A stretch of 64,000 nucleotides of DNA from Variovorax sp. J22P240 (GCF_030316855.1 NZ_JASZYR010000012.1:62001-126000), one strand, 5' to 3'. Shown: positions 16,578-25,388, counted from the first letter of the stretch. Program-made: numbers and translations. Notes: a model not told the origin generated them from the letters alone.

Positions 16578-18344
16578 ATGGCCCTGACCATCGACCAACT
16601 CAATGCCGCCTCGGCCGACGAAGCCGTCGCACTCCTCGACGGCGTGTACGAGCACTCGCCGTGGATCGCGAAGCGCGCGCTGTCGGAACGCCCTTTTCGC
16701 TCGTTGCCGCACCTGAAGCACGCCTTGGTCAAGGTCGTGACCAGCGCATCGACCGACGAGCAGCTCGGCCTGATCCGCGCCCACCCCGAACTCGCAGGCA
16801 AGGCGATGGTCAGCAAGAACCTCACCGCCGAATCGACCCACGAGCAGAGCAAGGCGGGCCTGACCGACTGCACGCCCGAAGAATTCGCGAAGATCCAGCA
16901 GCTCAACGCCGACTACAACGCCAAGTTCGGCTTTCCGTTCATCCTCGCAGTGCGCGGGCCGCGCGGCACGGGACTGGCCAAGCGCGAGATCATCGACACC
17001 TTCGAGCGCCGGCTACACCATCACCCTGACTTCGAGCTCGGCGAGGCACTGCGCAACATCCATCGCATCGCGGAAATTCGCCTCGACGACAAGTTCGGCG
17101 CCGAGCCGACGCTCGGCAACCGAGTTTGGGACTGGCAGGAGAAGCTGTCGGTGCACACCGATCCGGGCTATGCCGAGAAGGGCCAGCTCACCGTGACCTA
17201 TCTCACCGACGCGCACCGTGCCTGCGCGCAGCAGATCGCGCAGGACATGCGCGAGGCCGGCTTCGACACCGTGCACATCGATGCGGTCGGCAACGTGGTC
17301 GGCCGCTATGAAGGTGCCACGCCCGGCGCCAGGACCCTGCTGACGGGCTCGCACTACGACACCGTGCGCAACGGCGGCAAGTACGACGGCCGTCTTGGCA
17401 TCTTCGTGCCGATGGCCTGCGTTCGCGAACTCAAGCAGCAGAACCGCCGCCTGCCCTTCGCCTTCGAAGTCGTGGGCTTTGCCGAAGAGGAAGGCCAGCG
17501 CTACAAGGCCACCTTCCTCGGATCGGGTGCGCTGATCGGGCACTTCGACCCGAAGTGGCTCGACCAGAAGGACGCCGACGGCATCACCATGCGCGAGGCG
17601 CGGCAACACGCGGGCCTCAAGGACGAAGACATCCCCAAGGTGCAACGCGATCCTTCGAAATACCTCGGCTTCGTCGAAGTGCACATCGAGCAGGGCCCGG
17701 TGCTCACCGAGCTGGACCTCCCGCTCGGCATCGTCACTTCCATCAACGGCAGCGTTCGCTACGTGGGCGAAGTGATCGGCATGGCGAGCCACGCCGGCAC
17801 CACTCCGATGAACCGCCGCCGCGATGCCGCCGCGGCCGTGGCTGAGCTGATCCTGTTCGCCGAACGGCGCGCAGCGAAGGATGGCGACTCGGTCGCCACC
17901 GTCGGCATGCTCGAAGTGCCGAGCGGCTCGATCAACGTGGTGCCGGGCCGCTGCAAGTTCAGCCTGGACCTGCGCGCGCCGAACAACGCGCAACGCGATG
18001 CGCTGGCCACCGATGTGGTCGACGCACTCAAGGAGATCTGCGAGCGACGCGGCGTCCGGCACACGCTGGAGGAAACCATGCGCGCCGCCGCCGCGCCCAG
18101 CGCACCCGACTGGCAGAAGCGATGGGAGCAGGCCGTCGACACGCTCGGCGTGCCGCTCTTTCGCATGCCCAGCGGCGCCGGCCACGACGCGATGAAGCTG
18201 CACGAAGTCATGCCGCAGGCGATGCTCTTCGTGCGCGGCATCAATTCAGGCATCAGCCACAACCCGCTCGAATCGAGCACCAACGACGACATGCAGCTGG
18301 CGGTACAAGCCTTCCAACTGCTTCTCGACAACCTCAAGGAATGA
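16578..18344 (+). CDS. uraD-allC: Fusion: OHCU decarboxylase (UraD) + allantoate amidohydrolase (M20)
   Basis: This 588-residue protein joins two enzymes. Residues 1 to about 170 are UraD, with the catalytic His at 69 in RAHPELAGKAM, and turn OHCU into S-allantoin. Residues from about 180 are an M20 allantoate/carbamoyl-amino-acid amidohydrolase. The metal ligands appear intact: GSHYDTVRNGGKYDGRLG, FAEEEGQRY, VEVHIEQGPVL and the C-terminal SHNPLES. That part releases ammonia from allantoate to form ureidoglycine/ureidoglycolate. PuuE acts between the two activities and is encoded just upstream. GGAG lies before the ATG. The reading frame is continuous, so the fusion is real and not an assembly join. 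Confidence 0.92.
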   Translation: MALTIDQLNAASADEAVALLDGVYEHSPWIAKRALSERPFRSLPHLKHALVKVVTSASTDEQLGLIRAHPELAGKAMVSKNLTAESTHEQSKAGLTDCTPEEFAKIQQLNADYNAKFGFPFILAVRGPRGTGLAKREIIDTFERRLHHHPDFELGEALRNIHRIAEIRLDDKFGAEPTLGNRVWDWQEKLSVHTDPGYAEKGQLTVTYLTDAHRACAQQIAQDMREAGFDTVHIDAVGNVVGRYEGATPGARTLLTGSHYDTVRNGGKYDGRLGIFVPMACVRELKQQNRRLPFAFEVVGFAEEEGQRYKATFLGSGALIGHFDPKWLDQKDADGITMREARQHAGLKDEDIPKVQRDPSKYLGFVEVHIEQGPVLTELDLPLGIVTSINGSVRYVGEVIGMASHAGTTPMNRRRDAAAAVAELILFAERRAAKDGDSVATVGMLEVPSGSINVVPGRCKFSLDLRAPNNAQRDALATDVVDALKEICERRGVRHTLEETMRAAAAPSAPDWQKRWEQAVDTLGVPLFRMPSGAGHDAMKLHEVMPQAMLFVRGINSGISHNPLESSTNDDMQLAVQAFQLLLDNLKE

Positions 18345-18346
18345 AT

Positions 18347-18386
18347 CTCGCCCCAGGCTTGCCCCACTTCGCGTGGCCGCCCACCG
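18347..18386. repeat. Dispersed intergenic repeat, partial copy 2
   Basis: The sequence CTCGCCCCAGGCTTGCCCC followed by ACTTCGCGTGGCCGCCC matches the first 40 bases or so of the repeats at 14405 and 24349. The hairpin-forming second half is missing. It fills most of the 55-base gap between the UraD fusion gene and the M20 gene. Confidence 0.55.
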
Positions 18387-18399
18387 TGGAACAACTGAT

Positions 18400-19626
18400 A
18401 TGACTGACTACAAGCAACTCGACGCCTGGATCGACGCCCACTTCGACGAGGAGGTGCGTTTCCTGCAGGAAATGGTGCGCGTGCCCACCGACACGCCGCC
18501 CGGCAACAACGCACCGCACGCGGAGCGCACGGCCGAACTGCTCCACACCTTCGGCTTCGACGCCGAGAAGCACTCCGTGCCCGCACAGGAAGTGAAAGAC
18601 TACGGCCTCGAATCCATCACCAACCTGATCGTGCGCCGCAAGTACGGCAGCGGCGGCCGCACCGTGGCGCTCAACGCGCATGGCGACGTGGTGCCGCCCG
18701 GCGAGGGCTGGTCGCACGACCCTTACGGCGGCGAGATCGACGACGGCAGCCTCTACGGCCGCGCGGCCGCGGTCAGCAAGAGCGACTTCGCGAGCTTCAC
18801 TTTTGCGCTGCGCGCGCTCGAAGCGGTCGCCAAGCCCACCCAGGGCAGCGTCGAACTGCACTTCACGTACGACGAGGAATTCGGCGGGATCCTCGGCCCG
18901 GGCTGGCTGCTCAAGCAGGGCCTGACCAAGCCCGACCTGATGATCGCCGCGGGCTTCAGCTACGAAGTGGTCACGGCCCACAACGGCTGCCTGCAGATGG
19001 AAGTCACCGTGAACGGCAAGATGGCGCACGCCGCCATACCGACCACGGGCATCGATGCACTGCAGGCCGCGGTGCACATCCTCAATGCGCTCTATGCGCA
19101 GAACGCGCTGTACCAGCAGGTCACGTCCAAGGTCGAGGGCATCACGCACCCCTACCTCAACGTGGGGCGCATCGAAGGCGGGACCAACACCAACGTGGTC
19201 CCGGGCAAGGTCGTCTTCAAGCTCGACCGTCGCATGATCCCGGAAGAGAATCCGGTCGAGGTCGAAGCCAACATCCGCAAGGTCATCGCGGATGCGGCAG
19301 CGCAGATGCCTGGCATCAAGGTCGACATCAAACGCATGCTGCTGGCCAACTCGATGAAGCCGCTGCCCGGCAACAAGCCCCTGGTCGATGCGATCCAGAA
19401 GCACGGCCAGGCGATCTTCGGCGAGCCCATCAAGGCCATGGGCACGCCGCTCTACACCGACGTGCGCCTTTACGGCGAGGCCGGCATCCCCGGCGTGATC
19501 TACGGCGCAGGGCCGCGCACGGTGCTGGAATCGCACGCCAAGCGAAACGACGAACGCGTGGTGCTGGAAGACCTGCGGCGCGCGACCAAGGTCATCGCAA
19601 GAACACTGAGCGACCTGATGGGCTGA
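18400..19626 (+). CDS. M20-family amidohydrolase/peptidase in the purine cluster
   Basis: This 408-residue M20 hydrolase resembles the ArgE/DapE group. It has NAHGDVVPPGEGWSHDP with the first metal His and Asp, TYDEEFGG with the catalytic and ligand Glu, and a C-terminal ESHAKRNDE His. In place of the usual bridging-Asp motif (GRG-x-D-x-K) it reads GRAAAVSKSD, so that ligand is altered or shifted by a few residues. It follows the UraD-AllC fusion in the same direction, which suggests a ureide substrate such as a ureidoglycolate derivative, but nothing in the sequence proves this. Confidence 0.82.
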   Translation: MTDYKQLDAWIDAHFDEEVRFLQEMVRVPTDTPPGNNAPHAERTAELLHTFGFDAEKHSVPAQEVKDYGLESITNLIVRRKYGSGGRTVALNAHGDVVPPGEGWSHDPYGGEIDDGSLYGRAAAVSKSDFASFTFALRALEAVAKPTQGSVELHFTYDEEFGGILGPGWLLKQGLTKPDLMIAAGFSYEVVTAHNGCLQMEVTVNGKMAHAAIPTTGIDALQAAVHILNALYAQNALYQQVTSKVEGITHPYLNVGRIEGGTNTNVVPGKVVFKLDRRMIPEENPVEVEANIRKVIADAAAQMPGIKVDIKRMLLANSMKPLPGNKPLVDAIQKHGQAIFGEPIKAMGTPLYTDVRLYGEAGIPGVIYGAGPRTVLESHAKRNDERVVLEDLRRATKVIARTLSDLMG

Positions 19627-19629
19627 GGC

Positions 19630-19827
19630 TCAGGCCGCGCGCTGGCCGCTCGGCATGAGGTAGCCGTTGCGGTAGATGCCGATCACGAGCCCACGGACCG
19701 AATCCGTGGGCCGCGCGGTCACGTACTTGCCGGGTCCCGCCTGGTACACGACGATGGTGCAGGCTGCACTTTTGCTGAGAGTGCGGGCAACACCGGTCGC
19801 CTGGCTGGCGGTTGGATAGGTGTTCAT
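19630..19827 (-). CDS. Small hypothetical protein (65 aa)
   Basis: This short frame encodes MNTYPTASQATG followed by a beta-rich stretch (CTIVVYQAGPGKYVTARP, GLVIGIYRNGYLMPSG). A purine-rich ribosome site (CCAGGGAACAACC) precedes the ATG at 19827. It is convergent with the M20 gene, ending three bases from that gene's stop. I recognise no family. Composition and start context make it more likely real than not. Confidence 0.55.
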   Translation of the reverse strand: MNTYPTASQATGVARTLSKSAACTIVVYQAGPGKYVTARPTDSVRGLVIGIYRNGYLMPSGQRAA

Positions 19828-19857
19828 GGTTGTTCCCTGGAAGGAAGTGTCGGCGCT

Positions 19858-20106
19858 TCAGGAACGGGCGACGGAAAGCAGTCCGTCGATCGCGAGCACC
19901 ACGCCCTCCTGGGACTCCTTGGTCGGTGTTCCCTCGGTGAGCAGCTTTCGGATGAGGCTCAGCGTGTTGAGCAGTTCCGCCTCCATGTCCGTCAGCAATG
20001 GAATCACTTCGAACTCCGGATACTTGCCGCGCGCACCCATGGGCCGGCCGGGGCCTGACAAGTCGACGTCGTAGCCTTCATGGATTGCTTCGATTTGAGT
20101 CTTCAT
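19858..20106 (-). CDS. Small hypothetical protein (82 aa)
   Basis: This encodes an acidic 82-residue protein: MKTQIEAIHEGYDVDLSGP, then a helical C-terminal half (MEAELLNTLSLIRKLLTEG) ending LSVARS. It has no signal peptide and no known motif. It lies 30 bases upstream of the 65-residue gene on the same strand, so they may be co-expressed. The reading frame continues further upstream without a better start; ATG 20106 is chosen as the compact option. Confidence 0.5.
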   Translation of the reverse strand: MKTQIEAIHEGYDVDLSGPGRPMGARGKYPEFEVIPLLTDMEAELLNTLSLIRKLLTEGTPTKESQEGVVLAIDGLLSVARS

Positions 20107-20186
20107 GTGCGTCGAAGAGTTTTCAGGGAATCGTGATCGGCGGATTCTGCCCAATCGCTGCCGGACGCGGGCGGTCAACGGGCAGC

Positions 20187-20504
20187 TCAATTCAAGCCCA
20201 TGAATTCGGACAGTCGACGCCCCATGGCGTGAATCCGCTTCTGCTTTTCCTGCGAACGATGGCTCGCCACGAGTTCGAGCGCCTGTGCCACGGACTCGGC
20301 ACCCTGGTCGCCATCCGAAGCGCGGTGGCGCCACTCGTTGGCTACTTCGGACAACTGGGCGCTGCTGAGACGCTCGGGAGGCGCGCTGACCTCCCGCTTC
20401 GCCGCGGCCTCGTCGACGGATTGGAGGGTGGATCGCAGGAGCCCCAGCAACCCCGACGAGGACCATTGCAGCTTGGAAAAATTCTCTGATTCCATGTAAT
20501 ACAT
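20187..20504 (-). CDS. Small hypothetical protein (about 105 aa)
   Basis: This is a mostly helical, charged protein (LGLLRSTLQSVDEAAAKREV, SVAQALELVASHRSQEKQKRIHAMGRRLSEFMG, in part) without a signal peptide. Starts at 20504, 20495 or 20531 are all possible, none with a convincing ribosome site. It is third in a run of three short minus-strand genes. The region upstream, about 20519-20570, is locally AT-rich and pyrimidine-rich, as a promoter or transferred segment might be. Function unknown. Confidence 0.5.
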   Translation of the reverse strand: MYYMESENFSKLQWSSSGLLGLLRSTLQSVDEAAAKREVSAPPERLSSAQLSEVANEWRHRASDGDQGAESVAQALELVASHRSQEKQKRIHAMGRRLSEFMGLN

Positions 20505-20598
20505 TGTGCCTAATCTGCAGCGAAGTAACAAGATATTTCCTGGACTTTCTTCTTACTCTTCTTTTTCGCACTGAACGCGGCCGCTCGGGCCACCCGGC

Positions 20599-22668
20599 TC
20601 AAGGCGCTGCGTGCTTGAGGCCCGAGAAAGGCCGCGGCAGCTTCAGACCCCGGCTCGCGGTCGACGTCTTCGGCTTGGCGCCGGGGCCGGGCGCCTTGGC
20701 CGCCGAATCACACCCTCCGGCCTCGGCGCCCCCTCCCAGCAAGGCGGGCGCCAGCAGCGACAGGCCGCCCGTCGCCGCGGCCACGCCATAGTCAGCGGCC
20801 TGGCGCACGGTGCCCTTCGGGTCGATGCTCAACTCGGGCCTTTCCAGCGGTCCCCTCACCAGCATGAGTTGAACCAGGCTGGCCGGGTTGAGATCCAGTC
20901 CCTTCTTCACCCTCGGCCGGAACGCCAGCTCGATCGTTTGCTTCGCCAGATTCAGTTCGCCGCTGGCCGTGACGGCGAGCTGCGACGTCTCCATGGCGAT
21001 CGACCGGTCGATCACGGCAACCCCATTGCGCAAGGGCAGGCGCGCGACGGCGCACTGCACGATCAGATCCGGACGCCCTCCCTGTCTAGGCACCAGCATT
21101 TCGAGCAGGCGCGCCACGATGTCGCGATCGAGCGCGGCTGCCTTGCCCGTGAGGGAGACCTCGCGCATCGTCAAGTGCACCTCACCGGTCGACGAGGCAG
21201 CAAGGCTTCGCGGCGTGCGTCCTGTCATGGCCAGCTTCAGATCAAGATTCGCGCGACCGCCCTTGAAGCGCGTGCCCCCGCCCCATTGCGCATCGAGCGA
21301 CTCGACGGAGAGCGACTTGGCGTTCACCAGCAGGTCGGTGCGCGGCGGCGCATTCTTTGGCAGCGCGACGTCTATCCGGCCCCGGACCTCGCCGCCCGCA
21401 GCTGCAAAGGACAGCGGCTCGACCGTCGCCCGCCCCGCTTCCGACACCCACCGCAGGTTGAGCGCCGACAGCGTCGGCGTGCCGGGCATGTCGAGGCGCG
21501 CCACCTTCAGCGCAATCTGCATGGGGAATTGCGGCAACGCATCGAACGGCAGCGGCGTGTCGCCGAAGAACTGCGCCCGCTGCGCGGAAGCCGCCGCCGG
21601 CGTCCTGGTCCCGGCCTTGCCTATGTGCCACTTGGCGAGATCAATGGAGGCCGCCGACAGATCCGCATCCAGACGCGATGACGGTCCGGCGTGGAAGTTG
21701 ACCTGGCCGGTCAGCATCTGTCCGCCCATCGACAACTGCATCGACTCTGCTCGCCATTCGCTGACATCTCGCCGCACCGTCGCACTGGCCTCGACGGGCA
21801 TCGGCAAGTTGGCTGCGGCAGCGGAAAACTCGGAAAGCGCAGCTGCAGTGTCCAGGCGAGCCGATAGCCTGGCCTCCAGAAGCCCCGCGCGCGGCCCCGT
21901 CCCCATGTTGCCTGCCGCCGAGACAGTCGTGCCATCCGTGGTGAAACGAAGATCGAACGGCCATTCCCCCTTGCCCGCCTGCAACTCACCCATGGCCCCG
22001 ATCTGTCCTTCGGCCTTCCATGGCCGGGATCCGAGCTTGAAGGTCGCGCTCAAACTCGTCTGCCCGCCCTGCGCATGGACGTCGAGCATGTCGATGGTGA
22101 CCGTGCCCAGCACGCCTTTGTTGCCGTCTCGATAGATGATGCGTGCGTTGGAAACAGAGACAGAAAGCCCCTCCAGCGCGACCCGCTCTGCCGCCTTGCC
22201 GCCCGATGACCGGCGCGGGGCCAGATGCCAATTGAACCGCATGGCGCCGTCAGATTCGAGCAGCACGTCCGCTTCTTCCATGTCGACGCTGAGAATGCGG
22301 ATCTGCCCATCCAGCAGGTCCCGAAGGGACACCTCGAAAGCCGCGCGCCGGAGCCGGATCATGTCCGGCTGCGAGCCCCATTCGGCATTGCCGAGCACGA
22401 TGTTGTTCGCCTTCACCGCGATGGTCGGCAGCAGATGGATCGACAGGTCGCCGTCGATCCGAAAGGCGCGCCCCGTCGCGGCCGTCACCTGTTCGGAGAG
22501 TAGGGCAGCCAAGCGATCCGGCGGATAGGCCCGCCGCAGCGCGACCACGGCCGTGGCAAGCAGCAGGACGATCATCGCCAGCACGATGCCGGAGATGAGC
22601 CATGCACGGTGCCATGCGCCGCTCACGGGGCGAGCAACTTCACCGGATGGGCCTGCGGGTGCCTTCAT
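20599..22668 (-). CDS. AsmA-family envelope protein
   Basis: This large protein of about 690 residues has one N-terminal transmembrane helix (AWLISGIVLAMIVLLLATAVV). It is followed by the AsmA-type start DRLAALLSEQVTAATGRAFRIDGD and long beta-rich repeats ending in LVRGPLERPELSIDPKGTVRQAADYG. AsmA/TamB-like proteins span the periplasm and are linked to phospholipid transport and outer-membrane homeostasis. The ATG at 22668 (MKAPAGPSG) is chosen. An in-frame ATG at 22743 would add 25 charged residues and start next to the TGTATACA element. It is divergent from the purine permease. Confidence 0.82.
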   Translation of the reverse strand: MKAPAGPSGEVARPVSGAWHRAWLISGIVLAMIVLLLATAVVALRRAYPPDRLAALLSEQVTAATGRAFRIDGDLSIHLLPTIAVKANNIVLGNAEWGSQPDMIRLRRAAFEVSLRDLLDGQIRILSVDMEEADVLLESDGAMRFNWHLAPRRSSGGKAAERVALEGLSVSVSNARIIYRDGNKGVLGTVTIDMLDVHAQGGQTSLSATFKLGSRPWKAEGQIGAMGELQAGKGEWPFDLRFTTDGTTVSAAGNMGTGPRAGLLEARLSARLDTAAALSEFSAAAANLPMPVEASATVRRDVSEWRAESMQLSMGGQMLTGQVNFHAGPSSRLDADLSAASIDLAKWHIGKAGTRTPAAASAQRAQFFGDTPLPFDALPQFPMQIALKVARLDMPGTPTLSALNLRWVSEAGRATVEPLSFAAAGGEVRGRIDVALPKNAPPRTDLLVNAKSLSVESLDAQWGGGTRFKGGRANLDLKLAMTGRTPRSLAASSTGEVHLTMREVSLTGKAAALDRDIVARLLEMLVPRQGGRPDLIVQCAVARLPLRNGVAVIDRSIAMETSQLAVTASGELNLAKQTIELAFRPRVKKGLDLNPASLVQLMLVRGPLERPELSIDPKGTVRQAADYGVAAATGGLSLLAPALLGGGAEAGGCDSAAKAPGPGAKPKTSTASRGLKLPRPFSGLKHAAP

Positions 22669-22758
22669 CGGGGCATTGTCGTCCCCGGCACGACAACGCG
22701 GGCGTGACCTGCCGGACGTCGGTCGCCCCGGGTTTTCCGCCATACAGCGCGACGCCTG

Positions 22759-22772
22759 ATGTGTATACAGTT
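22759..22772. promoter_or_regulatory. Operator ATGTGTATACAGTT upstream of the purine permease
   Basis: This shares 12 of 14 positions with the perfect palindrome at 12952 and keeps the full TGTATACA core. It is 87 bases before the permease start. It ties the transporter to the same inferred GntR regulon as puuD and uraH. Confidence 0.6.
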
Positions 22773-22858
22773 TGGCGTACAGAACGGTGGACGGTTGTCT
22801 GCACACACCTTCCGCCCCATCATCTCGCTAAAGTTCCGACGCATCAGGAGATCACGCA

Positions 22859-24343
22859 ATGACGGCTGCCTCGCCTTCCATCCACCCGGTCGACCAGCGC
22901 CTGCCGGCAGGCAAGCTCACGGCTCTTGGCCTGCAGCACGTGCTGGTGATGTACGCCGGTGCGGTCGCCGTGCCGCTGATCGTCGGCCGCGCGCTCAAGC
23001 TCAGTCCACAGGAGGTTGCGCTGCTGATCTCCGCCGACCTGTTCTGCTGCGGCGTCGCCACGCTGATCCAGGCGCTCGGCGCCACGCAGTGGTTCGGCAT
23101 CAAGCTGCCGGTGATGATGGGCGTGACCTTCGCCTCGGTCGCGCCGATGGTCGCGATCGCCAACGCAAACCCGGGCCAGGCCGGCGCGCAACTGCTGTTC
23201 GGCGCGATCATCGGCGCCGGCATCATCTCGATATTGATCGCGCCAATGGTGTCGCGCATGCTGCGCTTCTTTCCGCCGGTGGTCACGGGCACGATCATCG
23301 CGGTCATCGGCATCAGCCTGATGCGCGTGGGCATCAACTGGATCTTCGGCAACCCGGTCGGGCCCACCGCACCGGCGCTGGTCGATCCGGTCTATGCGAA
23401 GTGGCTGGCCGAGGTGACCTCGCCGGGCTCCTCGGTGCCGCCCGTGCCCAAGGGGCTGTCGATCGTGCCCTCGGTGCCCAACCCCAAGTACGCCGACCTC
23501 GGCGGACTCGGCATCGCCGCGCTGGTGCTGGTGTCGATCCTGGTGATCGTCAAGTACGCCAAGGGCTTCATCGCCAACATCTCGGTGCTGCTGGGCATCG
23601 TGATCGGCGCGGTCGTCGCGACGATCTTCGGCTTCATGACCTTCGAGAAGGTCGGCAAGGCCGAGTGGTTCGACGTGGTGATGCCCTTCCACTTCGGCAT
23701 GCCGCAGTTCGACCCGATCCTGATCCTCACGATGTCGCTGATCATGATCGTGGTGATGATCGAGTCGACCGGCATGTTCCTGGCCCTCGGCGAGATGACC
23801 GACCGCAAGATCACGCAGCAGGACCTGGCCCGCGGCCTGCGCACCGACGGTCTCGGCACGCTGATCGGCGGCGTTTTCAACACCTTCCCCTACACAAGCT
23901 TCTCGCAGAACGTGGGGCTGGTGGCGGTGACGGGCATCAAGAGCCGCTTCGTCTGCGTGGCCGGTGGCGTGATCCTGATCGTGCTTGGCTTGTTGCCGAA
24001 GATGGCGGCGCTGGTCGAATCGCTGCCCACGGTGGTGCTGGGCGGCGCGGGCCTGGTGATGTTCGGCATGGTGGCCGCCACCGGCATCCGGATCCTCTCC
24101 GGCGTGGACTTCAAGGGCAACCGCCACAACGCGATGATCGTCGCGGTGTCGATCGGCATCGGCATGATTCCGCTGATCGCACCCAACTTCAAGCAGTGGA
24201 TGCCGCACGCGATCCACTCGCTGGTGGAATCGGGCATCCTGCTGGCGTCGATCAGTGCGGTGCTGCTCAACCTGTTCCTCAATGGCGCGAAGCACGACGA
24301 GACGGCGATCATCGCTGCGGCCAAGCAGGCCGAAGCGCATTGA
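22859..24343 (+). CDS. NCS2-family purine (urate/xanthine) permease
   Basis: This 494-residue membrane protein of the nucleobase:cation symporter-2 family has about 12-14 hydrophobic helices. It opens with KLTALGLQHVLVMYAGAVAVPLIVG and carries the NCS2 signature region SFSQNVGLVAVTGIKSR. The subfamily resembles bacterial urate/xanthine permeases (UacT, XanQ, PbuX). It would import urate or xanthine with protons across the inner membrane to feed PuuD. A TGTATACA-cored site lies upstream, consistent with induction together with the catabolic genes. The precise substrate is inferred from context. Confidence 0.92.
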   Translation: MTAASPSIHPVDQRLPAGKLTALGLQHVLVMYAGAVAVPLIVGRALKLSPQEVALLISADLFCCGVATLIQALGATQWFGIKLPVMMGVTFASVAPMVAIANANPGQAGAQLLFGAIIGAGIISILIAPMVSRMLRFFPPVVTGTIIAVIGISLMRVGINWIFGNPVGPTAPALVDPVYAKWLAEVTSPGSSVPPVPKGLSIVPSVPNPKYADLGGLGIAALVLVSILVIVKYAKGFIANISVLLGIVIGAVVATIFGFMTFEKVGKAEWFDVVMPFHFGMPQFDPILILTMSLIMIVVMIESTGMFLALGEMTDRKITQQDLARGLRTDGLGTLIGGVFNTFPYTSFSQNVGLVAVTGIKSRFVCVAGGVILIVLGLLPKMAALVESLPTVVLGGAGLVMFGMVAATGIRILSGVDFKGNRHNAMIVAVSIGIGMIPLIAPNFKQWMPHAIHSLVESGILLASISAVLLNLFLNGAKHDETAIIAAAKQAEAH

Positions 24344-24348
24344 CTGTT

Positions 24349-24439
24349 GCTCGCCCCCAGGCTTGCTCACTTCGTGTAGCCGCCCGCCCCCTGCCGGGGG
24401 CAACACCTGCGGCCCGGCGAAGCCGGTTCCGCGGTGTTC
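24349..24439. repeat. Dispersed GC-rich intergenic repeat, copy 3
   Basis: This is nearly identical in layout to copy 1: GCTCGCCCCCAGGCTTGC, then CCCCC-TGC-CGGGGG, then CCGGC-GAA-GCCGG and GCGGTGTTC. It lies between the convergent permease and aldo/keto reductase genes, again where a bidirectional terminator would be useful. Confidence 0.7.
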
Positions 24440-24466
24440 ACGAAAGGGGCTGGCTTTGCGGCCGGG

Positions 24467-25324
24467 TTAGATCATTGCCAGGGGACTCTTGCGGCGCGGG
24501 GGTGGGTGTAGGAGGTCGATTTCCGCGAGGTCGTCCGGGCTCAGTTCCAGGTCGGCGGCCGCGAGGTTTTGCCGGAGATGGGCTTCCCGCACGGCCTTCG
24601 GTATGGCGACAACGCCCGGTCGCGACAGTACCCATGCGAGCGCGACTTGCGCGGCGGTGACGCCGAGGCGCTGCGCGATCTTCAAGAGGCCTGCGTCCGT
24701 GGCCAGTGCGCCCTGGTTGATGGGGCTGTAGGCCATCAGGGGCATTCCGCTTTCTCGTAGCCAGGACAACAGGCTGAACTCGGGGCCGCGTTCGCTGACG
24801 GAGAAATAGACCTGGTTTGCCGCGCAGCCCGCTACGTCGCCGGAGACGGTGGCGAGTTCTTCCATGTCGTCGATGTCGAAATTGCTGACGCCCCAATGGC
24901 GGATGCGGCCTTTCGCGACCAGTGCGCGCAGAGCGTCGCATGTCTCGGTCAACGGGTGCTCGCCGCGCCAATGCAGGAGGTAGAGATCGATCTGGTCGAG
25001 GCCCAGGCGCGACAGGCTCCGATCGCAGGCCGCGGGGGTGCCCTTGCGGCTTGCGTTGTGGGGGTAGACCTTGCTGACGATGAAGAGGTCTTCGCGCCGG
25101 ACGTCGCCGGCGCGAAGAGCGTCGGCCACGGACTGGCCGACGACTTCCTCGGCACCGCCCTCGCCGTACATCTCGGCGGTGTCGATGAGCCGGTAGCCCA
25201 TGTCGATGGCGGCGCGCACCGCGGCCACTTCGGCCTTGCGGTCCCCGGCGGCTTCACCCACGTGCCAGGTGCCGAGGCCCAGCGTAGGGATCGACGAACC
25301 GCCGGGAAGATCGAGGTATCGCAT
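24467..25324 (-). CDS. Aldo/keto reductase
   Basis: This 285-residue protein has the catalytic tetrad of the aldo/keto reductase barrel: Asp and Tyr in LIDTAEMYGEGGAEEVVG (about D48, Y53), Lys in IVSKVYP and His in LLHWRG. The NADPH-binding end is AIPKAVREAHLRQN. Such enzymes reduce aldehydes or ketones. Starts are GTG 25327 or ATG 25324, two adjacent codons. It is convergent with the purine permease, with a repeat element between. No pathway link to its neighbours is visible. Confidence 0.9.
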   Translation of the reverse strand: MRYLDLPGGSSIPTLGLGTWHVGEAAGDRKAEVAAVRAAIDMGYRLIDTAEMYGEGGAEEVVGQSVADALRAGDVRREDLFIVSKVYPHNASRKGTPAACDRSLSRLGLDQIDLYLLHWRGEHPLTETCDALRALVAKGRIRHWGVSNFDIDDMEELATVSGDVAGCAANQVYFSVSERGPEFSLLSWLRESGMPLMAYSPINQGALATDAGLLKIAQRLGVTAAQVALAWVLSRPGVVAIPKAVREAHLRQNLAAADLELSPDDLAEIDLLHPPPRRKSPLAMI

Positions 25325-25388
25325 CACACATCCTTGTGCTGGAAGGCAGGCTGGGTCGCCTGCCAGACGAGGATGCTAGCGCGCCCAA

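Noticed and set aside
15026..16906. 626-residue minus-strand frame across the GntR and puuE genes
   Set aside because: No recognisable protein; the plus strand encodes two well-conserved proteins.
22844..24406. 520-residue open frame antisense to the purine permease
   Set aside because: His/Asp/Arg/Gln-rich composition with no domain; the plus strand is a complete NCS2 permease.
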